Shown here piece by piece: positions 23,265-32,047 of a stretch of DNA of 59,464 nucleotides. The stretch is from a virus. The translations under genes were made by a program, and so were the position numbers. Location: positions 1 to 59,464 of IMG/VR virus record IMGVR_UViG_3300010883_025974. One strand, 5' to 3'. The number at the start of each line of letters is the position of its first letter. Within the stretch, counting starts at the first letter, position 1. Below the pieces are notes generated by a model that saw only the letters and a list, made by a program, of their open reading frames with translations, was not told where the DNA came from and did not search any database.

Positions 23265-24040
23265 ACAAGGCTAATATTATAGATTTTTCTAATCTCACTC
23301 CGCCATCACAAGAATTGATTGTACCAGAAAGAACTGGAAACATCAAAAAAGTGATGATTCATGAAAAGCTTAAATCGCTTGGGATATCGGTAGAAGATTT
23401 AAATCTCGGAGATTTTGATCAGATCGGTGAAGTGACTGCTAAAAAAAAGAGGGATCCAAGTTCCGATCTTTATAAATCAGTTGGAGCTTTTTTTAGACCC
23501 AACTATGAACGCGGAATTTTAATTTACTCTCTTATCAAGCACTACAATGTCAAGTCTTTTCTAGAGATAGGCTTCGGAAGAGGATATGGTACTATGTGTG
23601 CTGCTTTAGCCATGTCCGAAAACGGCGGGGGGAAGATAGCATCTATCGACCCTAACTTTGACCAAGATTTTCTGAATCATTTAGGGAAGATCTTCCCTCA
23701 AGCGTGGTTTGAAACGATTCAGTTTATCCAGGGTAAATCGCAAGATTATCTTCCTACTACTGAAGAAAAATTTGATTTCATCTATATTGATGGAGATCAC
23801 ACATATGCTGCAACAAAAAGAGATTGGGAGCTTTGCAAGGATCGATACAATAAGCTTCTCCTCTTTGATGACTACCACCTTCCCGGAAAAGTGCAAAAAG
23901 ACATTGAGTGCTCAAATCTTATTGATCAAATTGAGGATGATTCCAAAGAGTTGATCATCCAAGATAGAAGAATATTCCTTGATGATAGAGGCTATACTGA
24001 TGATCAAATTGATTACGGCCAGGTTCTTTTAACAAAATAG
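23261..24040 (+). CDS. class I SAM-dependent methyltransferase
   Basis: The 259-residue protein has motif I FLEIGFGRGYGTM near 98-110, an acidic end IASIDPNFD near 125-133, FDFIYIDGDHTYAAT near 167-181 and LLLFDDYH near 195-202. This FIDGDH / DDYH arrangement belongs to the Methyltransf_24 type, often used to O-methylate sugars. The extra 80 residues at the N-terminus are not recognised. It overlaps the Gmd stop by four bases, so both should be made together, and the 6-deoxy sugar is a plausible substrate. Confidence 0.78.
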   Translation: MNKANIIDFSNLTPPSQELIVPERTGNIKKVMIHEKLKSLGISVEDLNLGDFDQIGEVTAKKKRDPSSDLYKSVGAFFRPNYERGILIYSLIKHYNVKSFLEIGFGRGYGTMCAALAMSENGGGKIASIDPNFDQDFLNHLGKIFPQAWFETIQFIQGKSQDYLPTTEEKFDFIYIDGDHTYAATKRDWELCKDRYNKLLLFDDYHLPGKVQKDIECSNLIDQIEDDSKELIIQDRRIFLDDRGYTDDQIDYGQVLLTK

Positions 24041-24044
24041 ACGT

Positions 24045-24941
24045 ATGAAAATCCTAATCAATAGAAAACCAGTGCTAGGTCCGTGGGGAGGAGGCAACTT
24101 ATTCGTCTCCTCCTTTTGTGACTTTATGCGGTCAAAAGGTCATGATGTTGTTCATGATTTTTCGGAAGATTTAGATCTTATTTTTATGCAAGATCCTCGT
24201 TATAGCGATCTGGGAATCTCAATTAATGAAATTTCTGCGTTTAAGCAGTCCCATCCATCTGTCAAAGTCGTTCATCGCATAAATGAGTGTGATGCCCGAA
24301 AAGGTACTAGTGGCGTGGATGCGATGCTTAGCGAGTGTAGCAAGATTACTGATCATACCGTTTTTGTTTCCAGCTGGATGAGAGATTATCATCTTGAAAA
24401 AGGGTGGAATTGCAATGAAACTTCTGTCGTTTATAACGGCACTAACAAGGATCATTTTAAGCCCGGTAAAAAGCTAGAAAATGGAAAAATTAATCTTGTC
24501 ACGCACCACTGGTCAGACAATCCCTTGAAAGGAGCTGACGTCTACGATGCGTTAGATGCCTGGGTGGGTGTTAACACCGATTTCACTTTTACTTACATTG
24601 GGCGTTATTCTAGACCTCTCTGTAACACGGTATTGATACCACCGCTGTCAGGAAAAGATTTGGGTCATGAGCTTTCTAGGTATGACATTTATATTAGCGG
24701 TTCTCGATTTGACCCGGGACCCAATCATGTAATAGAGAGCATCGCTGCAGGACTTCCTACATTGGTTCATTTTGAGGGCGGCGGTGCTGCTGAGTTCGCA
24801 GGAAAACACTATGCCTTTAGAACCTTCGAAGAACTGACCAGCTTAATCAAGAATCTACCTGATCAAAAGAATGATCTTGTACCCTCTTCATGGGAAGAAT
24901 GCATGTCCAATATTTTAAATGTGCTAGAGACTACAGCATGA
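24045..24941 (+). CDS. GT4-like glycosyltransferase (298 aa)
   Basis: The protein begins MKILINRKPVLGPWGGGNLF, the acceptor-side glycine loop of GT-B enzymes. It has VVHRINECDARKG near 78, VFVSSWMRDY near 106 and SVVYNGTNKDHFKPG near 128-142. The donor side reads YISGSRFDPGPNHVIESIAA followed by GLPTLVHFEGGGAAEFAG near 221-258. It overlaps the following GDPD-like gene (ATGA at 24938). This is typical of sugar-chain assembly, donor unknown. Confidence 0.78.
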   Translation: MKILINRKPVLGPWGGGNLFVSSFCDFMRSKGHDVVHDFSEDLDLIFMQDPRYSDLGISINEISAFKQSHPSVKVVHRINECDARKGTSGVDAMLSECSKITDHTVFVSSWMRDYHLEKGWNCNETSVVYNGTNKDHFKPGKKLENGKINLVTHHWSDNPLKGADVYDALDAWVGVNTDFTFTYIGRYSRPLCNTVLIPPLSGKDLGHELSRYDIYISGSRFDPGPNHVIESIAAGLPTLVHFEGGGAAEFAGKHYAFRTFEELTSLIKNLPDQKNDLVPSSWEECMSNILNVLETTA

Positions 24942-25381
24942 TTCTTATCTCTCACCGCGGCAATTTAATGGGTCGCGATCCCGAAACAGAGAATAGTCCA
25001 CAGCAAATAAAGAAAGCACTGTCGCTAGGATTTGAAGTTGAAGTGGATGTATGGAATGTCGATGGCGAGTGGTTTTTGGGTCACGATGAACCGCAATATC
25101 CGATACAACCCATTTTCCTCCAGAATACTTCACTGTGGTGTCATGCCAAAAACTTGGAAGCTTTACATCAAATGGCTAGAATGGGAGTACACTGTTTTTG
25201 GCACCAGACTGATGATTTCACACTCACCTCCTCTGCGTTTTTATGGACCTATCCTGGCAAGTCTTATACTTCTCGCTCTATTGCAGTTATGCCTCCCATG
25301 ATTACCGAAAATGAAAAAATGTGTTATGGTGTTTGTAGTGACTGGGTAATGAAATTCCGGGAGGAGTTACAAAATGATTAA
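24938..25381 (+). CDS. truncated glycerophosphodiester phosphodiesterase-like protein
   Basis: I start at the ATG overlapping the previous stop, giving 147 residues from MILISHRGNLMG. The N-terminal half of the GDPD active site is clear: HRG near 6-8, a Glu-Asn pair ENSPQQIKKALSLG near 18-31, EVEVDVW near 33-39 (E-x-D metal pair), and WFLGHDEP near 44-51 (general acid His). The family is usually 230-300 residues, so the second half of the barrel is reduced, though WCHAKNLEALHQM and CFWHQTDDF are kept. It may act on a glycan with a glycerol-phosphate link, or bind it without cutting. Confidence 0.65.
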   Translation: MILISHRGNLMGRDPETENSPQQIKKALSLGFEVEVDVWNVDGEWFLGHDEPQYPIQPIFLQNTSLWCHAKNLEALHQMARMGVHCFWHQTDDFTLTSSAFLWTYPGKSYTSRSIAVMPPMITENEKMCYGVCSDWVMKFREELQND

Positions 25382-26009
25382 GTGTGTGTTATTTGACTTG
25401 GATGGAGTTCTTGTTGATGCTTGCGAGTGGCATTATCAAGCGCTAAATGGTGCACTTCAAGAAATTGCTGAAACAACAATAAGCCGTCAAGAACATGAGA
25501 CAACTTTCAATGGCCTTCCTACAAAGACGAAGCTTAGTATTCTCACCGAACAGGGCAGGCTTAATGAAAGTGATCATGACGTTGTTTGGAATCGAAAGCA
25601 AGATCTTACAGAAGAAGTAATAAAAAGCAAGTGTTTTCACGCAGGTGCTGATGAGATCAAGATGGAGCTTCATGGTTACCTGAAGCAAGCAGGGATAAGG
25701 ATAGGGTGCGTTACCAATAGCATAAGAAGGACTGCGATCCTTATGCTTAGGGGCACAAATCAATTAGCAGAAGTAATCGAGTACTTAGTAACAAATGAGG
25801 ACGTAACTAATCCTAAGCCTGACCCGGAAGGTTACCTAGCAGCAATGGAATATTTTGAGCGTGAACCTTCTGAAACGCTTATCGTAGAAGACTCAGACAA
25901 GGGATTTCAGGCTGCAACAGATTCAGGAGCCCATGTCATGAGAGTTGCGAATGCTACAGAAGTAACAAAAGAATCAGTGAAGCTACACATAGAAAGCTTA
26001 GAATCATGA
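25374..26009 (+). CDS. HAD-family phosphatase / phosphomutase-like enzyme
   Basis: The 211-residue protein has HAD motif I CVLFDLDGVLVDA at 4-16 (nucleophile Asp and acid Asp), motif II IGCVTNS near 104-110, and motifs III and IV around NPKPDPEGYLAAM near 144-156 and TLIVEDSDKGFQAA near 166-179. The helical cap after motif I resembles beta-phosphoglucomutase-like members. In glycan clusters such enzymes dephosphorylate sugar phosphates before nucleotide activation. It overlaps the next gene, a sugar nucleotidyltransferase, supporting a shared pathway. Confidence 0.82.
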   Translation: MIKCVLFDLDGVLVDACEWHYQALNGALQEIAETTISRQEHETTFNGLPTKTKLSILTEQGRLNESDHDVVWNRKQDLTEEVIKSKCFHAGADEIKMELHGYLKQAGIRIGCVTNSIRRTAILMLRGTNQLAEVIEYLVTNEDVTNPKPDPEGYLAAMEYFEREPSETLIVEDSDKGFQAATDSGAHVMRVANATEVTKESVKLHIESLES

Positions 26010-26719
26010 ACATACTAATTCCAATGGCGGGTGAGGGATCTCGCTTCAAGGCAGAAGGTTACACTTTTCCTAAGCCGCTAATTGACGTGAATGGTAAGCC
26101 TATGATCCAGTGTGTGGTAGAAAACCTGGATTTCGATGCTCACTATATTTTCCTCGTTAGAAAAGAGCACCTCGAGAAGTATGAGATGACCGGATTACTT
26201 GATGTGGTTACAAACGGAAGAGCATCTATCGTAGTAGTAGATGAACTTACAGAGGGTGCAGCATGCACAGCTCTCTTAGCTGAGAAGTACATTGACAACG
26301 ATGAAGAATTACTAATTGCAAATTCAGATCAGATTATCGAATACAGCAAAGAAAACTTTGATATGCTAAGGCGGTTTGGTTCTATTGATGCTCTAGTTTA
26401 TTCTTTCCGTGCTGTCCATCCGAAATGGAGTTTTGTAAAGGTTAATTCTCGAGGAGTAGCAACTGAAGTGGCAGAGAAAAATCCAATCTCAGATATTGCT
26501 ACATGCGGAATTTACTATTATAGAAAAGGTTCTGATTTTGTTCGGTATGCTAAGCAAATGATAGAGAAAGATATCAGGGTAAATAATGAATTTTATATCT
26601 GTCCTGTGTATAATGAGCTGATACAGGATAATAAGACACTAATTCCTTTTTTCGTTCATAGGATGCACGGTCTCGGAACCCCTGAGGACTTGCAGAAATA
26701 TCTTGCTAATCATTCTTAA
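26006..26719 (+). CDS. sugar-phosphate nucleotidyltransferase
   Basis: The N-terminus MNILIPMAGEGSRFKAEGYT is the G-x-G-x-R-like nucleotide loop of RmlA/GlmU-type enzymes, followed by FPKPLIDVNGKPMIQCVVEN (the PKP metal and phosphate motif). ELLIANSDQII near 106-116 holds the metal-binding Asp. At 237 residues it is only the catalytic domain. It probably activates a sugar phosphate made in this cluster to an NDP sugar. It overlaps the HAD gene by four bases; the next gene follows an ACCGGAGACAA ribosome site. Confidence 0.82.
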   Translation: MNILIPMAGEGSRFKAEGYTFPKPLIDVNGKPMIQCVVENLDFDAHYIFLVRKEHLEKYEMTGLLDVVTNGRASIVVVDELTEGAACTALLAEKYIDNDEELLIANSDQIIEYSKENFDMLRRFGSIDALVYSFRAVHPKWSFVKVNSRGVATEVAEKNPISDIATCGIYYYRKGSDFVRYAKQMIEKDIRVNNEFYICPVYNELIQDNKTLIPFFVHRMHGLGTPEDLQKYLANHS

Positions 26720-26734
26720 TACCGGAGACAAGAA

Positions 26735-27565
26735 ATGAAAAAGGCATGTACTTTTTTATTGCAAAGAAACCTACCTGATGTGACAAATAAGTTCGCAGAG
26801 AATCTTCTGAAATACAATTCAGATTTAACAGATTTTTATGTCGTTGAAAGCGGATCTGATGACGATAATTTAACTGCACACAATACGTTGCATGCCGATT
26901 GGGATGATGCTCGTGTGAATGGTTTGCGCGTAGGTAGGGGCTTTAATTTTACTGCAAAAGAAATAATTGAAAGAAACCTAGATTACGAATTTGTCATGAT
27001 GACCACAGGAGATGCACATCTCCCGGAAGAGCCCGTGATTGAAATTTTACTCGAGGAGATGGAGAAAAATCCAAAAATAGGGATCATCTCACCGATCACT
27101 TGGAATTGGGGTGAAAGAGTATCCAGTTTTTCAGGTCAGCAAATTACAAAAGCGATGAATATTCCCATTCCTCATATCTGCTGGATGTTTAGAAGAGAAT
27201 GCATCGATGATATAGTTTCAGGAAAAGAACCCTCTGTCTATGAAGATTTTCTTTATGATGGAACAAATTTTAGAGGCTACGGTATCGATACTGAGCTTAT
27301 GATGAAAGCTTTTTCTAATGATTGGGCATTTACTGTTACATCTAAAACTTCACATCAAGAAGAGTATAACCTAACAGACAAGAACTATGTCGCTATGAAG
27401 ACAGATTCGCACAATACCCATCGTGCACTAATGTGGCAGGAAGGTCTTAAGTGGTTTAAGTCTAAGTACGGGTTTAATGATAAGTACGGGCTTACCAGAA
27501 TGTTACAAGAAGAATATAAAAAATTCTTTGAAAGAAATCCTGACATGTCAGATTTGATTTACTAA
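26735..27565 (+). CDS. GT-A fold glycosyltransferase (GT2-like)
   Basis: The 276-residue protein shows a GT-A layout: an N-terminal strand (ACTFLLQRNLPDVTNKFAEN), DFYVVESGSDDDN near 33-45, and FVMMTTGDAHLPEEP with the acidic metal site near 88-102. Further on it has GIISPITWNWGERVSSF and ICWMFRRECIDDIV. Its ribosome site is strong. The acceptor and donor are unknown. It sits between the nucleotidyltransferase and the carbamoyltransferase and may use the sugar that the former activates. Confidence 0.6.
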   Translation: MKKACTFLLQRNLPDVTNKFAENLLKYNSDLTDFYVVESGSDDDNLTAHNTLHADWDDARVNGLRVGRGFNFTAKEIIERNLDYEFVMMTTGDAHLPEEPVIEILLEEMEKNPKIGIISPITWNWGERVSSFSGQQITKAMNIPIPHICWMFRRECIDDIVSGKEPSVYEDFLYDGTNFRGYGIDTELMMKAFSNDWAFTVTSKTSHQEEYNLTDKNYVAMKTDSHNTHRALMWQEGLKWFKSKYGFNDKYGLTRMLQEEYKKFFERNPDMSDLIY

Positions 27566-27592
27566 GTTTAAGAAAAGATAAGAGGATTAAAG

Positions 27593-29296
27593 ATGTTGAT
27601 TTTAGGACTACCGTCGCAACACCACAGTGGGTGGGGGTTGGTAAAAGATGGAAAACCTCTTCGTGCAATTCAAGAAGAGAGACTGAATAGAATAAAACAC
27701 TATCCTTATTACACAGACAGAATTCAACATCCCATGGAGCTAGGTCTAGAATATCTTTTTCGAGGATTTGATTTTGATGTGCCGGACTGTGATGCAGCTA
27801 CAATTACTATGATGCCGCTCGGCGACGAACTAAAAGATCGGGACATGTATGTTGTAGAGTCTGTGGATGAAGTAATAGAGAGAAATCTTAAGCCCGATTA
27901 TAATACGCTTCTGACATTTATTCAAGGGCAGGGATTCAAGGGAAAAATCGTATTTGTAAATCACCAGCTTTCCCACGCTGCATATGCTTATAATCTCTCA
28001 GGATATGATTCATGTGATATTTTATCCTATGATGGTGCAGGATGCGGATTTCCACCCGAGGTAGTCGTGGGATATCGTGTTGATAATCATAAGTACACTC
28101 GAATGTTCTCCTACCGAGTCCCCCACAGTTTAGGGCATGTCTACTCCAATACTACGAATAGAATCTTTGGAGATAGATCAGATGGGTGTGAAGGAAAAGT
28201 AATGGGATTAGCACCCTACGGTATTCCGAGAGAGAATCTTCGAATGTTGATACAGAAGGATGACATGTATGCTGCAACATATCAGAATACTAATAAGGTG
28301 GTCTATACTGGGCTTGAACCTTATGCCAGCTTGTTCGGTACTAAGCAATCCAGTATTATGCAGCGAGCGCCGAAGAAGAAGTGGGATTTTACTGATGACC
28401 AAGATCGATTTTATACTGATTTAGCGGCAAGCGCGCAACAGTCTGTGGAAGATGCAGGACTACATTATGTGAAAAGATTGCAATCAGAAACATCCGGCGA
28501 TAATTTATGTCTTACAGGAGGCGTTGCACTTAATAGCTGTTTAAACGGCCTTATTAGAAGATCCGGAGTTTATAAGTCTACTTTTGCTCCTCCCGCCTGT
28601 CATGATGGGGGACACGGTCTAGGGGGGCCGCTTTATTATAGTAATACTGTTGACCCACATACCCAGGATCGTATTAAAAATGACTTTCTTGGTTATCCGT
28701 ATTCTACTGATGACTGCATCAAGGCAGCAAATGAACTCGGTATCAAATATGAGCAGTTCTCCGACATTGATACTCTGGGCAGGGATATAGCAGAGACAGT
28801 TGCTGACCAACAGATCATAGCAATTTTTAATGAAGGATCGGAGTTCGGACCAAGAGCTCTGGGGCATCGAAGTATTGTCGTGGACCCTCGTACAGCAGAA
28901 ATGAAAGATGTTCTCAATGCAAGAGTTAAGTTTAGAGAAGCTTATCGGCCTTTTGCACCTATAGTTTTGAGTGAGCATGCCCTTGAATTTTTTGAATTTG
29001 ATGAAAGCGATTTTATGCTATTTGTAGCGAAGGGAACTGATCGAGCCAAGAAAGAAGTGCCTGCTGTTATTCATGTAGACGGCACGGCAAGAATGCAAAC
29101 AGTGACAGAGTACAACCAGCCTTTCCATAGTATGCTGACTCATTTCCATCGCCTTACAGGAACACCCGTACTTTTAAATACCAGTTTCAACGTCGCCGGC
29201 CAACCTATCGTAGAAACCCCGGCTGATGCAATTAAATGTTTTCTAGGTACTTCTATTGATGTGCTTTATCTCAACTTGATAAAGATAACAAAGTAG
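27593..29296 (+). CDS. NodU/CmcH-family O-carbamoyltransferase
   Basis: At 567 residues this is a full carbamoyltransferase. The N-terminal kinase-like fold shows AIQEERLNRIKHYPYY near 26-41, FVNHQLSHAAYAYNLSGYDS near 122-141 (metal-binding His pair), and ILSYDGAGCGFPPEV. It continues with EGKVMGLAPYG near 199, CLTGGVALNSCLNG near 304-317 and FGPRALGHRSIVVDPR near 418-433. The C-terminal part has GTPVLLNTSFNVAGQPIVET near 523-542. The family uses carbamoyl phosphate and ATP to add a carbamoyl group to a hydroxyl, as on Nod-factor sugars or antibiotics. Here a glycan decoration is the natural inference. Confidence 0.9.
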   Translation: MLILGLPSQHHSGWGLVKDGKPLRAIQEERLNRIKHYPYYTDRIQHPMELGLEYLFRGFDFDVPDCDAATITMMPLGDELKDRDMYVVESVDEVIERNLKPDYNTLLTFIQGQGFKGKIVFVNHQLSHAAYAYNLSGYDSCDILSYDGAGCGFPPEVVVGYRVDNHKYTRMFSYRVPHSLGHVYSNTTNRIFGDRSDGCEGKVMGLAPYGIPRENLRMLIQKDDMYAATYQNTNKVVYTGLEPYASLFGTKQSSIMQRAPKKKWDFTDDQDRFYTDLAASAQQSVEDAGLHYVKRLQSETSGDNLCLTGGVALNSCLNGLIRRSGVYKSTFAPPACHDGGHGLGGPLYYSNTVDPHTQDRIKNDFLGYPYSTDDCIKAANELGIKYEQFSDIDTLGRDIAETVADQQIIAIFNEGSEFGPRALGHRSIVVDPRTAEMKDVLNARVKFREAYRPFAPIVLSEHALEFFEFDESDFMLFVAKGTDRAKKEVPAVIHVDGTARMQTVTEYNQPFHSMLTHFHRLTGTPVLLNTSFNVAGQPIVETPADAIKCFLGTSIDVLYLNLIKITK

Positions 29297-29310
29297 AATT
29301 GCTGTTGTGC

Positions 29311-29316
29311 TATGAT
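29311..29316 (+). promoter_or_regulatory. candidate extended -10 promoter inside the glycan cluster
   Basis: TG-c-TATGAT (29308-29316) fits the extended -10 form and lies in a 32-base gap, one of the larger breaks in the cluster. The predicted first base would be only a few bases before the ATG at 29329, so the leader would be very short. Confidence 0.3.
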
Positions 29317-29328
29317 GATTAGGGCAGT

Positions 29329-30162
29329 ATGTTCAATATTAAAGGACACTCAGGATGTAAGCTTATTGTTTTTGCCGAGGAGGAGAGAACTCTTGTTAAG
29401 AAGTCTTCTCCTGGAAAGCATTACGATCAAAGACTGAGATTGCAAGCAGAAAAGCAAAATAGATTCAGCGATAGATTATCCGGCTTTTCTGAGCTAGTTA
29501 TTCCAGAAGTAGTATCTATTGATAAGAAATTCTTCACTATGGATTTTTTCCACGGTGAAGACGCTATTACTTTTTTTGATAACTGTGATATCCGCCAGAT
29601 TGATACTCTTGTGGATTCTCTTATATGTTTTTTAAATCATTCTATTTTTAATAGTCGTCTTGAAGTATTTGACAAGCCTAGATTCTTAGAAAAGCTTAAC
29701 AGTGTTGAGAAAAAGATCACAAATGATCCAGTGGATTTCACTCTCATACGTCGATATTTTTCAAATCTTCCAGAAATTGTGATTCCCGTGGGTGTTTGCC
29801 ACGGTGATCTCACTTTTTCTAACATGTTATTTGACAAATCGAATCGTGTCTGCTTTATTGACTTTCTAGATACATTTTATGAAACACCTCTGCAAGATAT
29901 GGTAAAAATAAGACAGGATACGCTGTATAATTGGACAGCGTTGATGTGTAGACAGTCATATGATGTCACCCGATACAGGATGTTAATGAGATATTTAGAT
30001 AGAAAGCTTGTTGAGTACTTTGAAAAACATGATTTTTATGAAGCTTACTATGAAGCTTTCCAGGTTATGAACTATCTTCGAATTCTACCGTATGCTAAGC
30101 AAAAGCCCATTAAGGCGAATGTGACCCAAAAATTAAAGGAAATGACGTCACAATGGACTTAA
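29329..30162 (+). CDS. aminoglycoside-phosphotransferase / choline kinase-like kinase
   Basis: The 277-residue protein has the protein-kinase-like small-molecule phosphotransferase fold. The catalytic loop GVCHGDLTFSNMLFD near 159-173 (Brenner motif H-G-D-x4-N) and FIDFLDTFYETPLQDMVKI near 179-197 (metal-binding Asp) are intact. An N-terminal lobe with LVKKSSPGKHYDQR supplies the nucleotide Lys. Related enzymes phosphorylate choline, ethanolamine, sugars or antibiotics. The next gene, overlapping by 10 bases, is a nucleotidyltransferase-HAD fusion. The pair resembles LicA (choline kinase) with LicC (cytidylyltransferase) in layout, so activation of an amino-alcohol or unusual sugar is plausible. 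Confidence 0.75.
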   Translation: MFNIKGHSGCKLIVFAEEERTLVKKSSPGKHYDQRLRLQAEKQNRFSDRLSGFSELVIPEVVSIDKKFFTMDFFHGEDAITFFDNCDIRQIDTLVDSLICFLNHSIFNSRLEVFDKPRFLEKLNSVEKKITNDPVDFTLIRRYFSNLPEIVIPVGVCHGDLTFSNMLFDKSNRVCFIDFLDTFYETPLQDMVKIRQDTLYNWTALMCRQSYDVTRYRMLMRYLDRKLVEYFEKHDFYEAYYEAFQVMNYLRILPYAKQKPIKANVTQKLKEMTSQWT

Positions 30163-31214
30163 TAATTCCAGCAGCAGGTAGATCCAGCCGATTTCCTAAC
30201 ATGAGACCCAAGTGGTTGCTTACTCAACCTGATGGCAGCCTTATGGTAATTTCTGCTATTCGAGGCTTACCTCTTGAAAAGTTTGATAAAATACATCTCA
30301 TAGTATTGCAGGAGCATTTGGAAAAATACAATTGCACCGATGGAATTAAAGCGGCCTTCAAGGAAGAAAATCTTCTTCATAAGCTTAACTTAGTAGTTTT
30401 AGATACACCCACGTCCAGTCAGCCAGAGACAGTCTATGTGACTCTCAAATCTGAAGGAATCAGTGGCCCCTTCTACATAAAAGACTCGGACAATTATTTT
30501 GAAGCCAACGTAGATGATCAAAATTCTGTGACCACGTTCAATCTTAAAGATATGGATAACGTAAATCCTGGAAATAAAAGCTATGTGTCTAAGAATGAGA
30601 AAGGAATTGTCACAAACATTATTGAGAAGAAGATTATTTCTTCTGAGTTCTGCTGTGGTGGGTACACCTTCCGATCATCGAGCGACTTCATAGATGCATA
30701 TGACAACTTAAAGGACAACAAGTCTCTTTATCTTTCACATCTTATTTTTTATCTAACGCTACAGGGAAAGTTTTTTGTAACACACGAATCCCAAAACTAT
30801 ATTGACTGGGGAACACTTAAGGATTGGAATAGCTATAAATCCTCCTTTGCAACCATATTCCTGGATATTGACGGGGTACTAGTAAAGAATTCCGGAAAGT
30901 ATTTTTCCCCCAAGTGGGGGGAGACTGGTGCATTAATTCCAAATAAGAATGTTATTAATGAGCTATATGATTCGGGTAATGTAGAAATAATTCTAACCAC
31001 ATCACGAGGGCAAGAATTTGAGAAAACAACAAAAGATCAACTACATCGAAGCGGTGTCAAATATCATCGTTTGATTATGGGGCTTATGCACTGCAGAAGA
31101 ATCATTGTTAATGATTTTGCGGATTCTAATCCTTATCCGGCATGCAGTTCCGTAAACATTAAGAGAAACGACAAGGATCATCTAAGAAAGATGATCGAAT
31201 CAATTATGAATTAA
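30153..31214 (+). CDS. nucleotidyltransferase-HAD phosphatase fusion
   Basis: There are two domains in 353 residues. Residues 1-230 are a sugar/choline-phosphate nucleotidyltransferase (LIIPAAGRSSRFPNMRPKWL at 3-22 and YIKDSDNYFEANV near 109-121, with the Asp pair). Residues about 235-353 are a small HAD domain (FATIFLDIDGVLVKNSG near 233-249 with D-x-D, IILTTSRGQEFEKTT near 276-290 and IIVNDFADSNPY near 317-328). Such fusions occur in capsule clusters that make NDP-linked unusual residues. It overlaps the kinase gene, so kinase, nucleotidyl transfer and phosphatase steps look linked in one pathway. Confidence 0.78.
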   Translation: MDLIIPAAGRSSRFPNMRPKWLLTQPDGSLMVISAIRGLPLEKFDKIHLIVLQEHLEKYNCTDGIKAAFKEENLLHKLNLVVLDTPTSSQPETVYVTLKSEGISGPFYIKDSDNYFEANVDDQNSVTTFNLKDMDNVNPGNKSYVSKNEKGIVTNIIEKKIISSEFCCGGYTFRSSSDFIDAYDNLKDNKSLYLSHLIFYLTLQGKFFVTHESQNYIDWGTLKDWNSYKSSFATIFLDIDGVLVKNSGKYFSPKWGETGALIPNKNVINELYDSGNVEIILTTSRGQEFEKTTKDQLHRSGVKYHRLIMGLMHCRRIIVNDFADSNPYPACSSVNIKRNDKDHLRKMIESIMN

Positions 31215-31225
31215 TCAAGGTTGAC

Positions 31226-32020
31226 ATGACATACAAAATAGGAATAGCGATATCAGTTTATAATAAAGGCGCATTTGTTGCGACTAATCTCAATGTTTTT
31301 AAGCATCTCTGGAAGAAGATAAAGCCCTACGTTGCGGTTTCTTGTAACGATCCTGAGACTTTTGAAAAACTAAGCAAGCTTAACATTGATAATCTAGTCG
31401 CCGGATGGGATATTCCAGTGACGGGAAAGCCGGCACTGCGTCTACGACAGTATGATACTATAAAGAAGTCAGTAACTGCTGCTGCAGAAAAGTCTGACTA
31501 TGTTATTCACTGGCATGGTGATGCCTTTGCCCTAGATCCGGAAAGTATCTTGACGATAATCGACCACATGGATCAAAACGATTATCTGTTTGCAGCACGA
31601 GGATTCTGGAAAGATTACTGCGGTGCAAAGGTACCAGATGGCGACCTTGACGATCACTTTTTCGTCATAAATTCTCAACATGTCAGGGAGTCGCAAATGT
31701 ATTCAGATGATGATGAACAGCTAAAGTATGTCCAGGGTCTCGTGGCACTCGGATTGTGCTCTGAGGGCATACTTTCTAATCTGGTTCAAAAAGTTACCCC
31801 AGAAGATAAAGTTTACATCTACTCAGACATGAAAGAGTGTGAGGTCTTACCCACTGATAGAAAAGATGATAGATATGAAGACAAAATTCCCCATCGAACG
31901 CTCCCATCAGTGAACTTCGATCCTGGGAGAAAATTTCTTCACTGCGACGACATGTCCCATCTTGAGAGAATTTTTGTGGAACAAGGTATAGATACTAATT
32001 TGATTGTGAAAGAGCTGTGA
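31226..32020 (+). CDS. putative GT-A-like glycosyltransferase
   Basis: The 264-residue protein begins KIGIAISVYNKGAFVATNLN, like the first strand of GT2 enzymes (..VSVYNKE..). It has YVIHWHGDAFALDPESI near 91-107 in the place of the metal-binding D-x-D strand, and DHFFVINSQHVRES near 142-155. The match is partial and a classical acceptor loop is not obvious, so the fold is probable and the activity less so. It stands 11 bases after the fusion gene and 27 before a methyltransferase. Confidence 0.5.
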   Translation: MTYKIGIAISVYNKGAFVATNLNVFKHLWKKIKPYVAVSCNDPETFEKLSKLNIDNLVAGWDIPVTGKPALRLRQYDTIKKSVTAAAEKSDYVIHWHGDAFALDPESILTIIDHMDQNDYLFAARGFWKDYCGAKVPDGDLDDHFFVINSQHVRESQMYSDDDEQLKYVQGLVALGLCSEGILSNLVQKVTPEDKVYIYSDMKECEVLPTDRKDDRYEDKIPHRTLPSVNFDPGRKFLHCDDMSHLERIFVEQGIDTNLIVKEL

Positions 32021-32047
32021 AAGCTCAGATAAAATGGAGACAAAGAT

